From positions 2,728,001-2,792,000 of the forward strand of contig CP126124.1 of assembly GCA_030123545.1 (NCBI GenBank): 64,000 bases of DNA, written 5' to 3'. Under the pieces are notes generated by a model. The model was not told the DNA's origin. It did not search any database and saw nothing but the letters and a program-made list of their open reading frames with translations. Both the position numbers and the translations under genes were made by a program. Source of the DNA: Burkholderiaceae bacterium. Lineage in GTDB: Bacteria; Pseudomonadota; Gammaproteobacteria; Burkholderiales; Burkholderiaceae_C. Of the stretch, positions 8,421 to 16,507 are shown one piece after another. Positions within the stretch are counted from its first letter, which is position 1. Every line of letters starts with the position of its first letter.

Positions 8421-8701
8421 TTTGCACTCCCCACCACGGTCGACGGATAACCAGCATCCTTGGTGGCGCGCTTGAGGGCTTCGGCGTTGGTCTTCGCATC
8501 ATCGAATGTCACCTTGGCTTCGCGGCTGTCCAGATTCACGTCGGTCTTGCTGACGCCCGATACCTTGGTCAGCGCCTTCTTGACCGTGATCGGGCAGGTG
8601 GCGCAGTTCATGCCGGGCACGGACAGAGTGACGGTCTGGGTCGCTGCCCACAAGGGCGAGGCGAAGGCGGCAAATGTGGCCAGCGTAATGAGCTTCTTCA
8701 T
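8417..8701 (-). CDS. merP: Periplasmic mercury-binding protein MerP
   Basis: 94 residues with a signal peptide (LATFAAFASPLWA) and one heavy-metal-associated domain carrying GMNCATC, cysteines 33 and 36. MerP captures Hg(II) in the periplasm and passes it to MerT. It starts 12 bases after merT and overlaps the GDCCVxC gene. Length and motif match the family. No mercuric reductase follows, so imported mercury would need reduction elsewhere. Confidence 0.95.
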   Translation of the reverse strand: MKKLITLATFAAFASPLWAATQTVTLSVPGMNCATCPITVKKALTKVSGVSKTDVNLDSREAKVTFDDAKTNAEALKRATKDAGYPSTVVGSAK

Positions 8702-8713
8702 GACAACTTCCTT

Positions 8714-9082
8714 TCAGTAGAACCAGGGCGCGATAAGCGGGAACCCGAGCGCGAGAATCACCAACGCCACTACGGTCCAGAACAGCACCCTGTAGCTGCG
8801 GTTGACCGATGGAAGCGCGCAGACCTGCCCCGGTGCGCAATCCGTGGCCGGTCGCCAGATGCGGCGGTAAGCGAAGAAGAGCGCCACCACCGCCGCGCCG
8901 ATGAACAGAGGCTGGTAGGGTTCGAGCAGCGTCAAGTTGCTGATCCACGCGCCGGAAACGCCGAGCGTGATCAACACCAACGGGCCGAGGCAGCAGGTGG
9001 AGGCGAGGATGGCGGCAAGCCCGCCAGTCAACAGCGCGCCGCGTCCGCCGCCTTGAGTTTCTGTTGGTCGATCTGTTTTCAT
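8714..9082 (-). CDS. merT: Mercuric ion transport protein MerT
   Basis: 122 residues, three membrane helices. The first carries the vicinal pair C30-C31 (ASTCCLGP) that takes Hg(II) from MerP, and the cytoplasmic loop has C82 and C88 that hand it on. First gene behind the mer operator, directly upstream of merP. The set is uptake only: no merA, merB or merC is in the window. Confidence 0.95.
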   Translation of the reverse strand: MKTDRPTETQGGGRGALLTGGLAAILASTCCLGPLVLITLGVSGAWISNLTLLEPYQPLFIGAAVVALFFAYRRIWRPATDCAPGQVCALPSVNRSYRVLFWTVVALVILALGFPLIAPWFY

Positions 9083-9088
9083 AGGTTA

Positions 9089-9119
9089 AGCTTACTTCCG
9101 TACTTAAGTACGGAGTCAA
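9089..9119 (-). promoter_or_regulatory. PmerT promoter with MerR operator
   Basis: Reading leftward: -35 TTGACT (9119-9114), a 19-base spacer, -10 TAAGCT (9094-9089). The spacer contains the perfect dyad CCGTACTTAAGTACGG (9098-9113). The overlong spacer and central dyad are the classic arrangement that MerR untwists when it binds mercury. merR starts at 9125 on the opposite strand, so the same region also controls merR. Confidence 0.95.
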
Positions 9120-9124
9120 GTGCC

Positions 9125-9532
9125 ATGAGCGAACCACCTGAAACACTGACCATCGGCGTCCTGGCCGATGCCGCCGGGGTCAACGTCGAGACGATCCGCT
9201 TCTATCAGCGCAAGGGCCTGATGCAGGAGCCTGACCGGCCTCTAGGCGGCATCCGTCGTTACGGGGGGCCGGATCTGGCACGCGTGCGCTTCATCAAATC
9301 GGCCCAGCGACTGGGCTTCAGCCTGGACGAGATCGCGGACTTGCTGAAGTTGGAGGATGGATCGCATTGCACCGAGGCCCGCGAGCAGGCCGAGCGCAAG
9401 CTGGCCGATGTGCGTGACCGGCTTGCCGACCTGCGTCGAATCGAAGTCGCGCTGCAAGGGCTCGTCGTGCGTTGCTGCGCCACGAGCGGACAGGTGCAGT
9501 GTCCGTTAATCGCCGCTTTGCAGGCGGCGTGA
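9125..9532 (+). CDS. merR: Mercury-responsive regulator MerR
   Basis: 135 residues. N-terminal winged HTH (TIGVLADAAGVNVETIRFYQ), dimerisation coiled coil, and the three mercury ligands at the canonical positions: C82 (SHCTE), C117 and C126 (with QCPLIAAL after). Represses and, with Hg(II), activates the divergent merT promoter. Start at 9125 fits the dyad position. The cysteine pattern is mercury-type, not CueR-type. Confidence 0.95.
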   Translation: MSEPPETLTIGVLADAAGVNVETIRFYQRKGLMQEPDRPLGGIRRYGGPDLARVRFIKSAQRLGFSLDEIADLLKLEDGSHCTEAREQAERKLADVRDRLADLRRIEVALQGLVVRCCATSGQVQCPLIAALQAA

Positions 9533-9771
9533 GGCGTCCAAACTGGCCCGTCTCCGCTCTCGGTCGCCGACGCCTGAGCAGACGAAAACCGCAACCGATA
9601 GCCCTCACCTCCCCGAAAACAGCCGACGTCGGCACTTGGACGGTCAAGAGGCCAGCAGAGAGCGGAGAGAGAAAAACCGCTACGTCGAGGCTGCGGGTCG
9701 GCGGTTCGGCAAGGGTGCGGTCAAGAGGCAGGTGCCCGAAACCGCGCCAACACTGGCGTTCCGGGCAGAAA
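9533..9771. other. Non-coding junction between merR and tmRNA
   Basis: About 240 bases with no supported gene. TCTCCGCTCTC (9551-9561) and its exact inverse GAGAGCGGAGA (9658-9668) form an 11-base inverted repeat, and AGGCGTC/GACGCCT flank the start. The island end should lie here. No transposase remnant is recognised. Confidence 0.4.
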
Positions 9772-9799
9772 AAAGCCCAACCGATAAGGGTTGGGCTTT
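9772..9799 (-). terminator. Rho-independent terminator of tmRNA
   Basis: Arms AAAGCCCAACC (9772-9782) and GGTTGGGCTTT (9789-9799) form an 11-base perfect stem. Read on the minus strand it is followed by a run of T (complement of the A-run at 9769-9774), directly after the tmRNA 3' end. Confidence 0.92.
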
Positions 9800-9806
9800 G
9801 GGTAAA

Positions 9807-10185
9807 TGGTGGAGCTGGCGGGATTCGAACCCGCGTCCGCAAGCCTTCTTCGCCAGGATCTACATGTTTAGCGGTCTGATTTGAGTCTCGCCACCCGTGT
9901 CGCGCAGTCGCACGCTACATGGGCCGCCAGCGCCCTATAGTCTCGCCCTGCACCAAGGCACCCGGTGCAAGGCCAGCCGATGTGAATGCCCTCGCAGCCT
10001 GGACGCCTTGCGGCACCCTTGCCCAGCCCATCGGCCTGCTGTTGCGAGGCTCACCGGTGTTTAAGCGGCGAGTGCGAAACGTTCGTCGTTTGCAGTTACT
10101 TTGTTGAGTTGATATTTACGAGCATTACTCAAGCTCGACATGCCCCACAGCGATTCCGCACCCGCGTCGAAACCGGTGCAGCCCC
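9807..10185 (-). ncRNA. ssrA: Transfer-messenger RNA
   Basis: The 5' end GGGGCTG (10185-10179) pairs with CAGCTCC before the terminal ACCA (9807-9810); the 3' part carries the T-loop GGTTCGAATCC. The tag frame, read leftward from GCA at 10093 to TAA at 10061, encodes ANDERFALAA. Length of 379 bases is normal for proteobacteria. It rescues stalled ribosomes by adding the tag for proteolysis. The 3' end of this gene is a common island attachment site. Confidence 0.96.
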
Positions 10186-10195
10186 TGTATCGACT

Positions 10196-10225
10196 ATTTT
10201 AGGCGAATGCCCGCGATTGCAAGAC
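10196..10225 (-). promoter_or_regulatory. Probable ssrA promoter
   Basis: -10 TAAAAT at 10201-10196, ten bases before the tmRNA 5' end, with a weak -35 (CTTGCA) about 16 bases upstream inside the 3' end of gph. The position fits; the -35 match is partial. Confidence 0.5.
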
Positions 10226-10885
10226 CGGCAACAGCGGCAGCAACTGCAGCGGCGCGGCGATCGCCGCCGTCGCGCCCCACAGCGACGTGTCGGTCTGGCT
10301 GCCGAGATACCCGTAGGTGGCGGCCACCGTGCCCATGTCTGCGGCTCGCCCGGCCTGCATGTCGCGCTCGTCGTCGCCGACATAGATGCACCGCTGCGGC
10401 GGCAGGCCGAGCCGCAGCGCTGCCTCCAGCAGCGGCGCGGGGTGCGGCTTGGAATGAGCGGTCGTGTCACCGCTGACCAGCACCCGCGAAGTAGCGAATA
10501 GCGGCATGAAGCGGGTCAGAGGCGCGGTGAAGCGGGATGCCTTGTTGGTCACTACGCCCCAGGCAATGCCTCGCGCGACCAGGGCTTCGACGAGTTCGGC
10601 GACTCCGTCGAACGGGTTCGTGCGCTGCATCATGCACGCCTCATAGTTCGACAGGAACTCCTCGCGCAGTGCCGCAAATTCCGGGGCCTCCGGCGTGATG
10701 CCGAAAGCGACGCCGATCATGCCGCGCGCACCGGCCCCGGTCATCGGCCGGTAGGTGGCCAGCGGCAGCGACGGAAGCCCTCGGTCGACCCGCATCTTGT
10801 CGGCCGCGGCGCCGAGATCGGGCGCGCTGTCGATCAGTGTGCCGTCCAGGTCGAACAGCACCGCCTGCACGTCGTGGAACATCAC
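10199..10885 (-). CDS. gph: Phosphoglycolate phosphatase
   Basis: 228 residues, HAD superfamily with FDLDGT at residues 11-16 (nucleophile aspartate first of the pair), a later GWGVVTNK-type motif II and GDDERDMQAG for motif IV. Dephosphorylates 2-phosphoglycolate. It follows ubiG by eight bases in the same direction, the arrangement known from Bordetella-type genomes, and runs up to the ssrA promoter. MFHDVQ at 10882 is an equally good start. Confidence 0.9.
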   Translation of the reverse strand: MMFHDVQAVLFDLDGTLIDSAPDLGAAADKMRVDRGLPSLPLATYRPMTGAGARGMIGVAFGITPEAPEFAALREEFLSNYEACMMQRTNPFDGVAELVEALVARGIAWGVVTNKASRFTAPLTRFMPLFATSRVLVSGDTTAHSKPHPAPLLEAALRLGLPPQRCIYVGDDERDMQAGRAADMGTVAATYGYLGSQTDTSLWGATAAIAAPLQLLPLLPVLQSRAFA

Positions 10886-10893
10886 GCGGCCCT

Positions 10894-11601
10894 TCAGCCC
10901 TTCCGGGTTGCAAACAGGTAGTTCACGCTAGCGTCCCCACTCAACCAGTAGCGACGCGTCAGCGGGTTGTATTCCATGCCGCGCGCCTGGACCAAATCCA
11001 GCGCGGCGTCCCGGCAATAGCCGGCGAGTTCGGCCGGGCGGATCAGCTTCGCGTACTCGTGCGTGCCGCGCGGCAGCAGCTTGAGCAAGTACTCAGCACC
11101 AACGATCGCAAACAGGAACGACTTCGGACTGCGATTGATGGTGGAGAAGAACACCCACCCGCCCGACTTGACGAGCGCGGCGCAGGCGCACACCACCGAT
11201 GCCGGGTCCGGCACGTGTTCCAGCATTTCCATGCAGGTGACGACGTCGAAATGGCCCGGCCGCTCCACCGCCAATGCTTCGGCGCTGACCGCGCGGTATT
11301 CGATATTCGGGGTTTCAGCCTCGAGCGCGTGCAACTGCGCCACCTTCAGCGCCTTCTCGGCCAGGTCGATGCCGAGCACCTCGGCGCCCTTGCGCGCCAT
11401 CGCGTCGGCGAGGATCCCTCCGCCACAGCCGACGTCCAAGACAAGATGACCGGCAAGCGGCGCAACGCCGTCTATCCACGCCAGGCGCAACGGATTGATC
11501 TCGTGCAGCGGGCGAAACTCGCTGTCGCGATCCCACCAGCGGTGTGCGAGATCGGAAAACTTGGCCAGTTCGGCCGGATCGACGTTCACGGACTGCGTCA
11601 T
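10894..11601 (-). CDS. ubiG: Ubiquinone biosynthesis O-methyltransferase
   Basis: 235 residues from MTQSVNVDPAELAKF, the family start. The SAM-binding loop VLDVGCGGG is at 54-62, and the N-terminal WWD/EF..LH..NPLR pattern is UbiG-specific. It performs the two O-methylations in ubiquinone synthesis. The frame stays open upstream to an ATG at 11811 inside the mobile element, but that extension has no similarity to the family. Its native upstream DNA has been displaced by the element ending at 11623-11630. Confidence 0.93.
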   Translation of the reverse strand: MTQSVNVDPAELAKFSDLAHRWWDRDSEFRPLHEINPLRLAWIDGVAPLAGHLVLDVGCGGGILADAMARKGAEVLGIDLAEKALKVAQLHALEAETPNIEYRAVSAEALAVERPGHFDVVTCMEMLEHVPDPASVVCACAALVKSGGWVFFSTINRSPKSFLFAIVGAEYLLKLLPRGTHEYAKLIRPAELAGYCRDAALDLVQARGMEYNPLTRRYWLSGDASVNYLFATRKG

Positions 11602-11622
11602 GCGGCGATTGTCGCCCAACTC

Positions 11623-11630
11623 ATGAAAAA
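11623..11630 (-). other. Candidate ICE attachment site core
   Basis: ATGAAAAA on the plus strand, TTTTTCAT on the minus strand, the 8-base core I recall for Tn4371-family integration. It lies 22 bases upstream of the ubiG start codon and on the far side of the trb operon end, exactly where the element boundary is expected. The partner copy must be outside the window. Confidence 0.75.
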
Positions 11631-11843
11631 TGTCCGCTGTCAAGTCTTTCATGCAGACATGCAACGGGGCAAAAGGTCTTATGGGGTAATAGGTTAGGCT
11701 AGATTTCAGCCGTTGTGTGCTCTTGCTGCTTTTCGAGCTAGGTGCCGCATAGGCGCTTCGCGGTGGTAAGCGCAAGGGCACCGCAGCAGGCAAGGTCGCA
11801 TCGGTCATCATAGTCCTGCACTTCCAGAAGGCTCCTCAAAAGC

Positions 11844-11871
11844 GAAAGCGCAGCCAGTGGGCTGCGCTTTC
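11844..11871 (-). terminator. Terminator at the end of the trb operon
   Basis: GAAAGCGCAGCC (11844-11855) and GGCTGCGCTTTC (11860-11871) form a 12-base perfect stem with a four-base loop. In the minus direction it is followed by a short T-run, 32 bases after the DUF2274 stop. The 210 bases between here and the attachment core hold no supported gene. Confidence 0.8.
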
Positions 11872-11903
11872 TTGGTGAGCGGATGGCGGATACGCTCGTA
11901 TCG

Positions 11904-12149
11904 TCAACCCGACTTCGGCGGTGCGGCCTTGCTCCCGCTTCCCTTCCTGAATCCCCGGTCGCCGGCCATGAATGCCTCCAGCATGTGGGGAATCAACGTC
12001 GTGGCATCGACCGCCTCGCCATACGCCTGCGCGTGCAGCGCGGCGTAGCGGTCGAGGTCGGCCTTGAGGCTGGCCGGGCAGGAGAACGTGAGCTTCGTGC
12101 TCTCGGTCTTGGGCAGCGGCCCGAGCCGCAGCTTCTTGGTCGTGCTCAT
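11904..12149 (-). CDS. DUF2274 protein, last gene of the trb operon
   Basis: 81 residues: a basic N-terminus (TTKKLRLGPLPKTESTKL) and a helix resembling an RHH-like fold (FSCPASLKADLDRYAALHAQ). This is the DUF2274 family, found after trbI in Tn4371-like elements. Starts within the last bases of trbI (ATGA overlap). Function is unknown; DNA binding is possible from the RHH-like pattern. Confidence 0.85.
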   Translation of the reverse strand: MSTTKKLRLGPLPKTESTKLTFSCPASLKADLDRYAALHAQAYGEAVDATTLIPHMLEAFMAGDRGFRKGSGSKAAPPKSG

Positions 12150-13414
12150 TGCATGGCCCCCCGCTGGAAGAACATCGGCTGGTACGGCCGCAACACCAGA
12201 TCGCGGTTGACGATGATGCGCACCGGCAGGCCCGGCCGCTCGGTCAGCGTCGACTGGATGTTCATGTTGCGCCGGGTCATCTCCTGTCCGACCTGATTGA
12301 TGCTGTCCTGTGCGCTGTCGCGCCCAGCGATCACGATGCGATTGCCGTTCTGCCGGTTCTCCGGCGCGGCCAGTTCGGCGCCCACGCCCAGCAACGTGGT
12401 CAGCGCCGCACCGGCAAAGACGCGATCCCAATGCCAATCGACGCCATCCTCCAGGCCGGCGTAGCCGGCAGGGTCGGTGCCCGCCAGGTTGTCGAGCTTC
12501 AGCGATGACGTGTCCGGCAGGATGATGCGGTTCCACACCACCTGCACGCGGCTCTGCCCGTAGCTGACCTGGCTGTTGTAGCGCCCGAGGATGCGCGATC
12601 CCTGTGGGATCAGCAGGAACTTGCCCGTGGCTGTGTCATAGACCGGCTCCGTCACCGTGGCGATCACGTCGCCCGGAAGATCGGACTTGATGCCCGTCAC
12701 CAGTGCCCCGGCGATCACCGTTCCGGCCATGACCTGGTACGGCGAGGACGGTATTTGCAGATTGCCGGAATTGCGGGTTTCCGTAGAGCCGCCTTTCAGG
12801 AAAGCCTCTTTCTGGTCTTGCCGGTTCTGCACGGCGGTCGGGTCGGATGGTTGGGCCGCCGTTGAGGCCGGCCCGGCGGCCAGCGGGTCGAAGCCCGCCA
12901 AGGCGCTGCCGGGCGTAGCCGCCGCGATTTGGGCCGTGCCTGGCGCTGCGGCCTTGCCCTGAGCACCCGAGCGGAAGAACACCGACGAAGCCGCCGCCGC
13001 ATCGGCCTCCTTGCGCAACGCATCCGCCGGATCATGCCCCGGTGGCGCATACGTCGGCGTCACCGGCTGCTGCGACTTCACGATGGCCGGGCCGAGATCG
13101 CCCGGCAGCGGTGGCCCCAGCTCGGGCACCTTCGGCGGCAGCTTCGAGTAGTCGGTCGGCAGGCCATCCAGCCCTTCGGACTTCGAGACGCGATCGACGT
13201 TGTAAAGCTCGGTCTGCTCGCCCGCGCCACGCTGATGCGGTTGCAGCGACCAGATTGTGGCTCCGAGCACGGCGACCGACAAGCCGCCGACGAGGATGGC
13301 CAGCGTGCGCCGATTCAGTCGTGTGACCGGACGCGGCTGGGCGCGCAGTGCCACTGCCTCGGGTGCGACCTTGCCCGCCTGCGGTGCAAGATCAGGGGAA
13401 TCGTCCTGGTTCAT
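12146..13414 (-). CDS. trbI: Conjugal transfer protein TrbI (VirB10-like)
   Basis: 422 residues. Short cytoplasmic N-terminus, one membrane helix (TLAILVGGLSVAVLGATIW), a long proline-rich periplasmic stretch and the C-terminal TrbI beta-barrel domain with SPYQVMAGTVIAGALVTGI-type sequence split across residues 230-250. It links inner and outer membrane parts of the mating channel. Starts two bases after trbG ends. A longer frame extending to 13831 is a read-through of trbG on another frame and is not used. Confidence 0.95.
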   Translation of the reverse strand: MNQDDSPDLAPQAGKVAPEAVALRAQPRPVTRLNRRTLAILVGGLSVAVLGATIWSLQPHQRGAGEQTELYNVDRVSKSEGLDGLPTDYSKLPPKVPELGPPLPGDLGPAIVKSQQPVTPTYAPPGHDPADALRKEADAAAASSVFFRSGAQGKAAAPGTAQIAAATPGSALAGFDPLAAGPASTAAQPSDPTAVQNRQDQKEAFLKGGSTETRNSGNLQIPSSPYQVMAGTVIAGALVTGIKSDLPGDVIATVTEPVYDTATGKFLLIPQGSRILGRYNSQVSYGQSRVQVVWNRIILPDTSSLKLDNLAGTDPAGYAGLEDGVDWHWDRVFAGAALTTLLGVGAELAAPENRQNGNRIVIAGRDSAQDSINQVGQEMTRRNMNIQSTLTERPGLPVRIIVNRDLVLRPYQPMFFQRGAMQ

Positions 13415-13416
13415 GG

Positions 13417-14409
13417 TCAGTTCCTCCGCGTGCCACCCGAAACCCCGTCCGTGCGCTCGATCCGCACCACGTCGCCCTTGTCCCCGCCAAGACGCAGCTC
13501 GGCCGCACCGAACAGCCGATCCACGATGTAGTACGGCGCGCGGAAGCGGTAGTTCACCAGTTGCCCGTCGCCCTGCGCGCCAATGACGAATAGAGGCGGC
13601 AACTCGCCTTGGGCAATGCCCGGCGGAAACTGGATGTAGACCTTCTCGCCGTCGTCGAAAGCGCGCAGCGGCTTCCACGGCGGATTGCTGCCGCTGACAG
13701 CGTAGCGGAAACGGATCTTCTCCAGCGACAGGCCGGCATCGACCGGCGCGGCGGTGCTGGCCGCCTGCGCCTGGCGCTGCAAGGCCAACATCTTGTCCTT
13801 CGGGTATTCCCAGGACACCGACGCCATCCATGTCTTCTCGGTCGAAGTCAGCTCCAGCAGGTAGGTGCGCCGGCTGGTGGTGATGACCAGATTGGTCTTC
13901 AGGCCCGAGCGGATCGGCTTGACCATCACATTGACGCGCAGCGCATCGCCGCTGCCGCTCGATGTATCTCCGACGATCCAGCGCACCGTATCGCCGGCGG
14001 CCACCGTCACCAGTTCCTCACCGGGCTGGAGCGCGATCACCGTCACGCGGCCCACGGCCGCATAGACCTGATACAGCGCGCCATCGGTGAAGGGCCACAC
14101 CTGAATTGCATTGACGTAGCCCTCGCGTGTCGGCGCGATGCGCGCCTCGGCGTTGGCACGAGCCACGCGCACGGTTTCATCGGCGGGTTCCGGCGTGGGC
14201 TTGTCATCCGGCACAGGTTTCATCTGCGCCGGCATCGGCAACACCTGCGGCACGGCCACCACTTCCACCGGCTTCGGCGGCTCGGGCAGCGGTTGGGCCC
14301 GCACCGGCTCATCGAGCGAGATGGACGGCGGTGGCTTGCCCTGCGTAGCGCAGCCCGCGAGGACAAGCAGCATCACAGGCAAGACGGATTTACGGAAAAG
14401 ATCATTCAT
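13417..14409 (-). CDS. trbG: Conjugal transfer protein TrbG (VirB9-like)
   Basis: 330 residues with a lipoprotein-type signal (VLPVMLLVLAGCATQ; lipobox LAGC). The N-terminal third is proline-rich; the rest is the VirB9/TrbG beta domain (GYVNAIQVWPFTDGALYQVY region, later VIGAQGDGQLVNYRF). Outer membrane part of the type IV secretion core with TrbI. Overlaps the end of trbF by four bases. Confidence 0.95.
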   Translation of the reverse strand: MNDLFRKSVLPVMLLVLAGCATQGKPPPSISLDEPVRAQPLPEPPKPVEVVAVPQVLPMPAQMKPVPDDKPTPEPADETVRVARANAEARIAPTREGYVNAIQVWPFTDGALYQVYAAVGRVTVIALQPGEELVTVAAGDTVRWIVGDTSSGSGDALRVNVMVKPIRSGLKTNLVITTSRRTYLLELTSTEKTWMASVSWEYPKDKMLALQRQAQAASTAAPVDAGLSLEKIRFRYAVSGSNPPWKPLRAFDDGEKVYIQFPPGIAQGELPPLFVIGAQGDGQLVNYRFRAPYYIVDRLFGAAELRLGGDKGDVVRIERTDGVSGGTRRN

Positions 14410-15110
14410 GGCTTGGCTCCTTCGTTTCCTTCCAGTTCGCGGCTCCACGACAGGCCGTTGACGTAAATGCCCAAGGGGTTCTTGCGCAGGCGCTGCTCGG
14501 TGCGCGGCGTCTGCTGCACGATGGAAGCCACGGCGTTCCAGCGCTCGGTGCGATCCAGCGCGCCGTTGACGAAGTGCGTCTCCGTCCAGCGCACGTTGAA
14601 CGACGTGTCGCTGGCGCGGGTCACACTGGTGATCTGCACCGTCACCGACTCCTTGCCGATGCGCGCGAACGGATCGTTCACGCGGGCGTATTCGTTGAGC
14701 ACGACTGCACCCTTGTCGGTTGTGTAGTCGTAAGCGTCGAGCCAGTTCTGCCGCACCACGATGGGGTCGATGGACAGGCTGCGCACCAGGCCGATGAAAC
14801 GGCCCAGGTGGTACGCGATCTGCGCATCGCTGGGCCGGTACGGCGTGGCGGCTTCGCCGACAGCGCGTACCTGGCCCGCGTTGTCCACCTCGATGACGTA
14901 GGGCGTCACGATGGACTGCGCCGAGCGCCAGACCAGGCCGCCCGCCATCAGCACGGCCAAGGTGAGGCAGCCCAGTGCCATGAAACGCCAGTTCTTCGCC
15001 TGCACACGGGCCGAGCCGATGCGCTCGTCCCAGACTTGCGCCGTGGATTGGTACGGGGTGGCAGGCTGCGGCGTGTCGCCATAGCGCACCTGCGGTCTTT
15101 TGAATCGCAT
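14406..15110 (-). CDS. trbF: Conjugal transfer protein TrbF (VirB8-like)
   Basis: 234 residues. Cytoplasmic N-terminus with the TrbF pattern TPYQSTAQVWDERIGSA, one membrane helix (ALGCLTLAVLMAGGLVW) and the periplasmic NTF2-like VirB8 domain including DPFARIGKESVTVQI. Inner membrane assembly factor of the mating channel. Starts 30 bases after trbL ends; ends inside trbG. Confidence 0.95.
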   Translation of the reverse strand: MRFKRPQVRYGDTPQPATPYQSTAQVWDERIGSARVQAKNWRFMALGCLTLAVLMAGGLVWRSAQSIVTPYVIEVDNAGQVRAVGEAATPYRPSDAQIAYHLGRFIGLVRSLSIDPIVVRQNWLDAYDYTTDKGAVVLNEYARVNDPFARIGKESVTVQITSVTRASDTSFNVRWTETHFVNGALDRTERWNAVASIVQQTPRTEQRLRKNPLGIYVNGLSWSRELEGNEGAKP

Positions 15111-15140
15111 GGGAGTTCTCCTTGAGGATCAGGAATCGCT

Positions 15141-16496
15141 TCATTCATCGGTGTTGCGCAGGCTTGGCCCCTGGCTGGAGCTGCCGCCATCGCCGCCGCG
15201 CAGCGTGTGGGCGGCGGTCGTCGCGGCATGGGTGAGCTGTTGCCTGCGATGCAGGCGCTTGGCCCAGGCGGGTTGCGCAGTGGATGGGGTTGGCTCGTTT
15301 GCCGCCTGCGCGGCACCGGCCCCCGACGCCGATCCGGCGTCATCGGGCCGGAAGGCAGCGGCGACACACTCTTTCATTGAGCGTGCGCCCTCGGCCACCT
15401 TCTGCCCGGCCGCCTGCGCGCCGGTCTTGGCGACATTGCCTACGCCGGCGGCAGCACCCTTGAGGCCGCCACCAGCGGATGCGGAACCTGCCTGAAACGC
15501 CGACCGCGCGCTGCTGGCGGCTCCGGTGGCGGCACGCGCTCCGCTGCCGGCCAGCTTGGCGGCTGCGGGCGCCATGCGCGCCCCGGCGGCTACCGCGCCG
15601 CCGACGCCCGTGGCCGCAGCACCCACGGCAACGGCAGCGCCGGCCGCGCCCAGCGCGGCCCCGGCCATCGCGCCAGCGCCGAGCTGCGGACCGCCGGATA
15701 CCAGTCCGGTGGCAATGCCCGGCCCGAAGATGCCCAGGGCCAGCATGGACAGCGAGGCCAGCATGATGACCAGCGCTCGGTCGATCGAAGGTTCGGAGCC
15801 AGGCGGTATCCTGAATTCGGTGAACAGCCCCGAACCGATGCCCACAATGACGGCCAACACCAGAACCTTGATGCCCGCCGACACCACGTTACCCAGCACC
15901 TTCTCGGCCAGGAACGCGGTCTTGTTCCACAGCGCAAACGGCACCAGCACGAACCCGGCCAGCGTGGTCAGCTTGAACTCGATCAACGTGATGAAGAGCT
16001 GCACCGCCAGCACAAAGAAACTGACGATGACCACCAGCCAAGCGAAGAACAGCACCACAATCATGTCGAGGTGAACGAACACCTCGGGGAAGCCTGCCAG
16101 ATCACCGATCTGCTGAAGGATGGGCGCTGCCGCATCCAACCCTGTCTTTGCGAGCCACCCCGGTTGCAGGAAGCGGCCCATGCTCAGGGTCGAACCGCTG
16201 GCCGTCAGTCCCAGACCAGCAAACGACCGGAACACGATGCCCGCCAGGGCATTGAAGTTCCCGATGATGTAAGCGAAGGCGCCCACGTAGAGCACCTTGC
16301 GGATCAGCTTGGCGATCACGTCCTCGCCCTGGCCACTGGCATGGCCCATGGCCCAGAACAAGCCCGCCAGCGTCATGTCGATGACGATCAGCGTGGCAGT
16401 GAGGAAAGCCACCTCCCCCTGCAGCAGACCGAAACCCGATTCGATGTAGCGCGAGAAGGTATTGAGAAAGCGGTCGACGACCGCCACGTCGTTCAT
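15141..16496 (-). CDS. trbL: Conjugal transfer protein TrbL (VirB6-like)
   Basis: 451 residues. The first 270 residues hold five or six membrane helices (for example LFWAMGHASG region, VVLFFAWLVVIVSFFVLAV). The C-terminal 180 residues are alanine/glycine-rich and soluble, as usual for TrbL. Polytopic inner membrane channel component. Gap of 11 bases to trbJ and 30 bases to trbF. Confidence 0.93.
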   Translation of the reverse strand: MNDVAVVDRFLNTFSRYIESGFGLLQGEVAFLTATLIVIDMTLAGLFWAMGHASGQGEDVIAKLIRKVLYVGAFAYIIGNFNALAGIVFRSFAGLGLTASGSTLSMGRFLQPGWLAKTGLDAAAPILQQIGDLAGFPEVFVHLDMIVVLFFAWLVVIVSFFVLAVQLFITLIEFKLTTLAGFVLVPFALWNKTAFLAEKVLGNVVSAGIKVLVLAVIVGIGSGLFTEFRIPPGSEPSIDRALVIMLASLSMLALGIFGPGIATGLVSGGPQLGAGAMAGAALGAAGAAVAVGAAATGVGGAVAAGARMAPAAAKLAGSGARAATGAASSARSAFQAGSASAGGGLKGAAAGVGNVAKTGAQAAGQKVAEGARSMKECVAAAFRPDDAGSASGAGAAQAANEPTPSTAQPAWAKRLHRRQQLTHAATTAAHTLRGGDGGSSSQGPSLRNTDE

Positions 16497-16507
16497 GACC
16501 CGGCCCG

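Larger units (their letters stand above)
1..9770. mobile_element. Genomic island next to tmRNA (partial, left end outside window)
   Basis: The block between the window edge and the tmRNA terminator holds a phage-like ATPase, an XRE repressor with an ImmA/IrrE peptidase, a large serine recombinase with DUF2924 partner, and mer cargo. No housekeeping gene is seen in it. Its right limit is inferred to lie between the end of merR (9532) and the tmRNA terminator (9772); no attachment repeat can be confirmed because the other end is not in the window. It could be one island with a serine recombinase or a composite of two insertions. Confidence 0.6.

Noticed and set aside
9125..9532. MerR as a possible regulator of the CueR-type promoter at 34612
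   Set aside because: Its cysteines at 82, 117 and 126 are the mercury triad and it faces its own mer dyad; CueR has a different C-terminal metal loop.
9472..9884. Plus-strand reading frames across the tmRNA 3' end giving GGIRTRVRK-type peptides
   Set aside because: They translate the antisense of the tmRNA T-arm; this is a classic false gene.
11602..11811. 70-residue N-terminal extension of UbiG
   Set aside because: It is encoded by ICE DNA across the attachment core and has no similarity to the family; MTQSVNVD is the normal start.
13415..13831. Upstream extension of TrbI
   Set aside because: It reads trbG in another frame; TrbI has a normal start at 13414.
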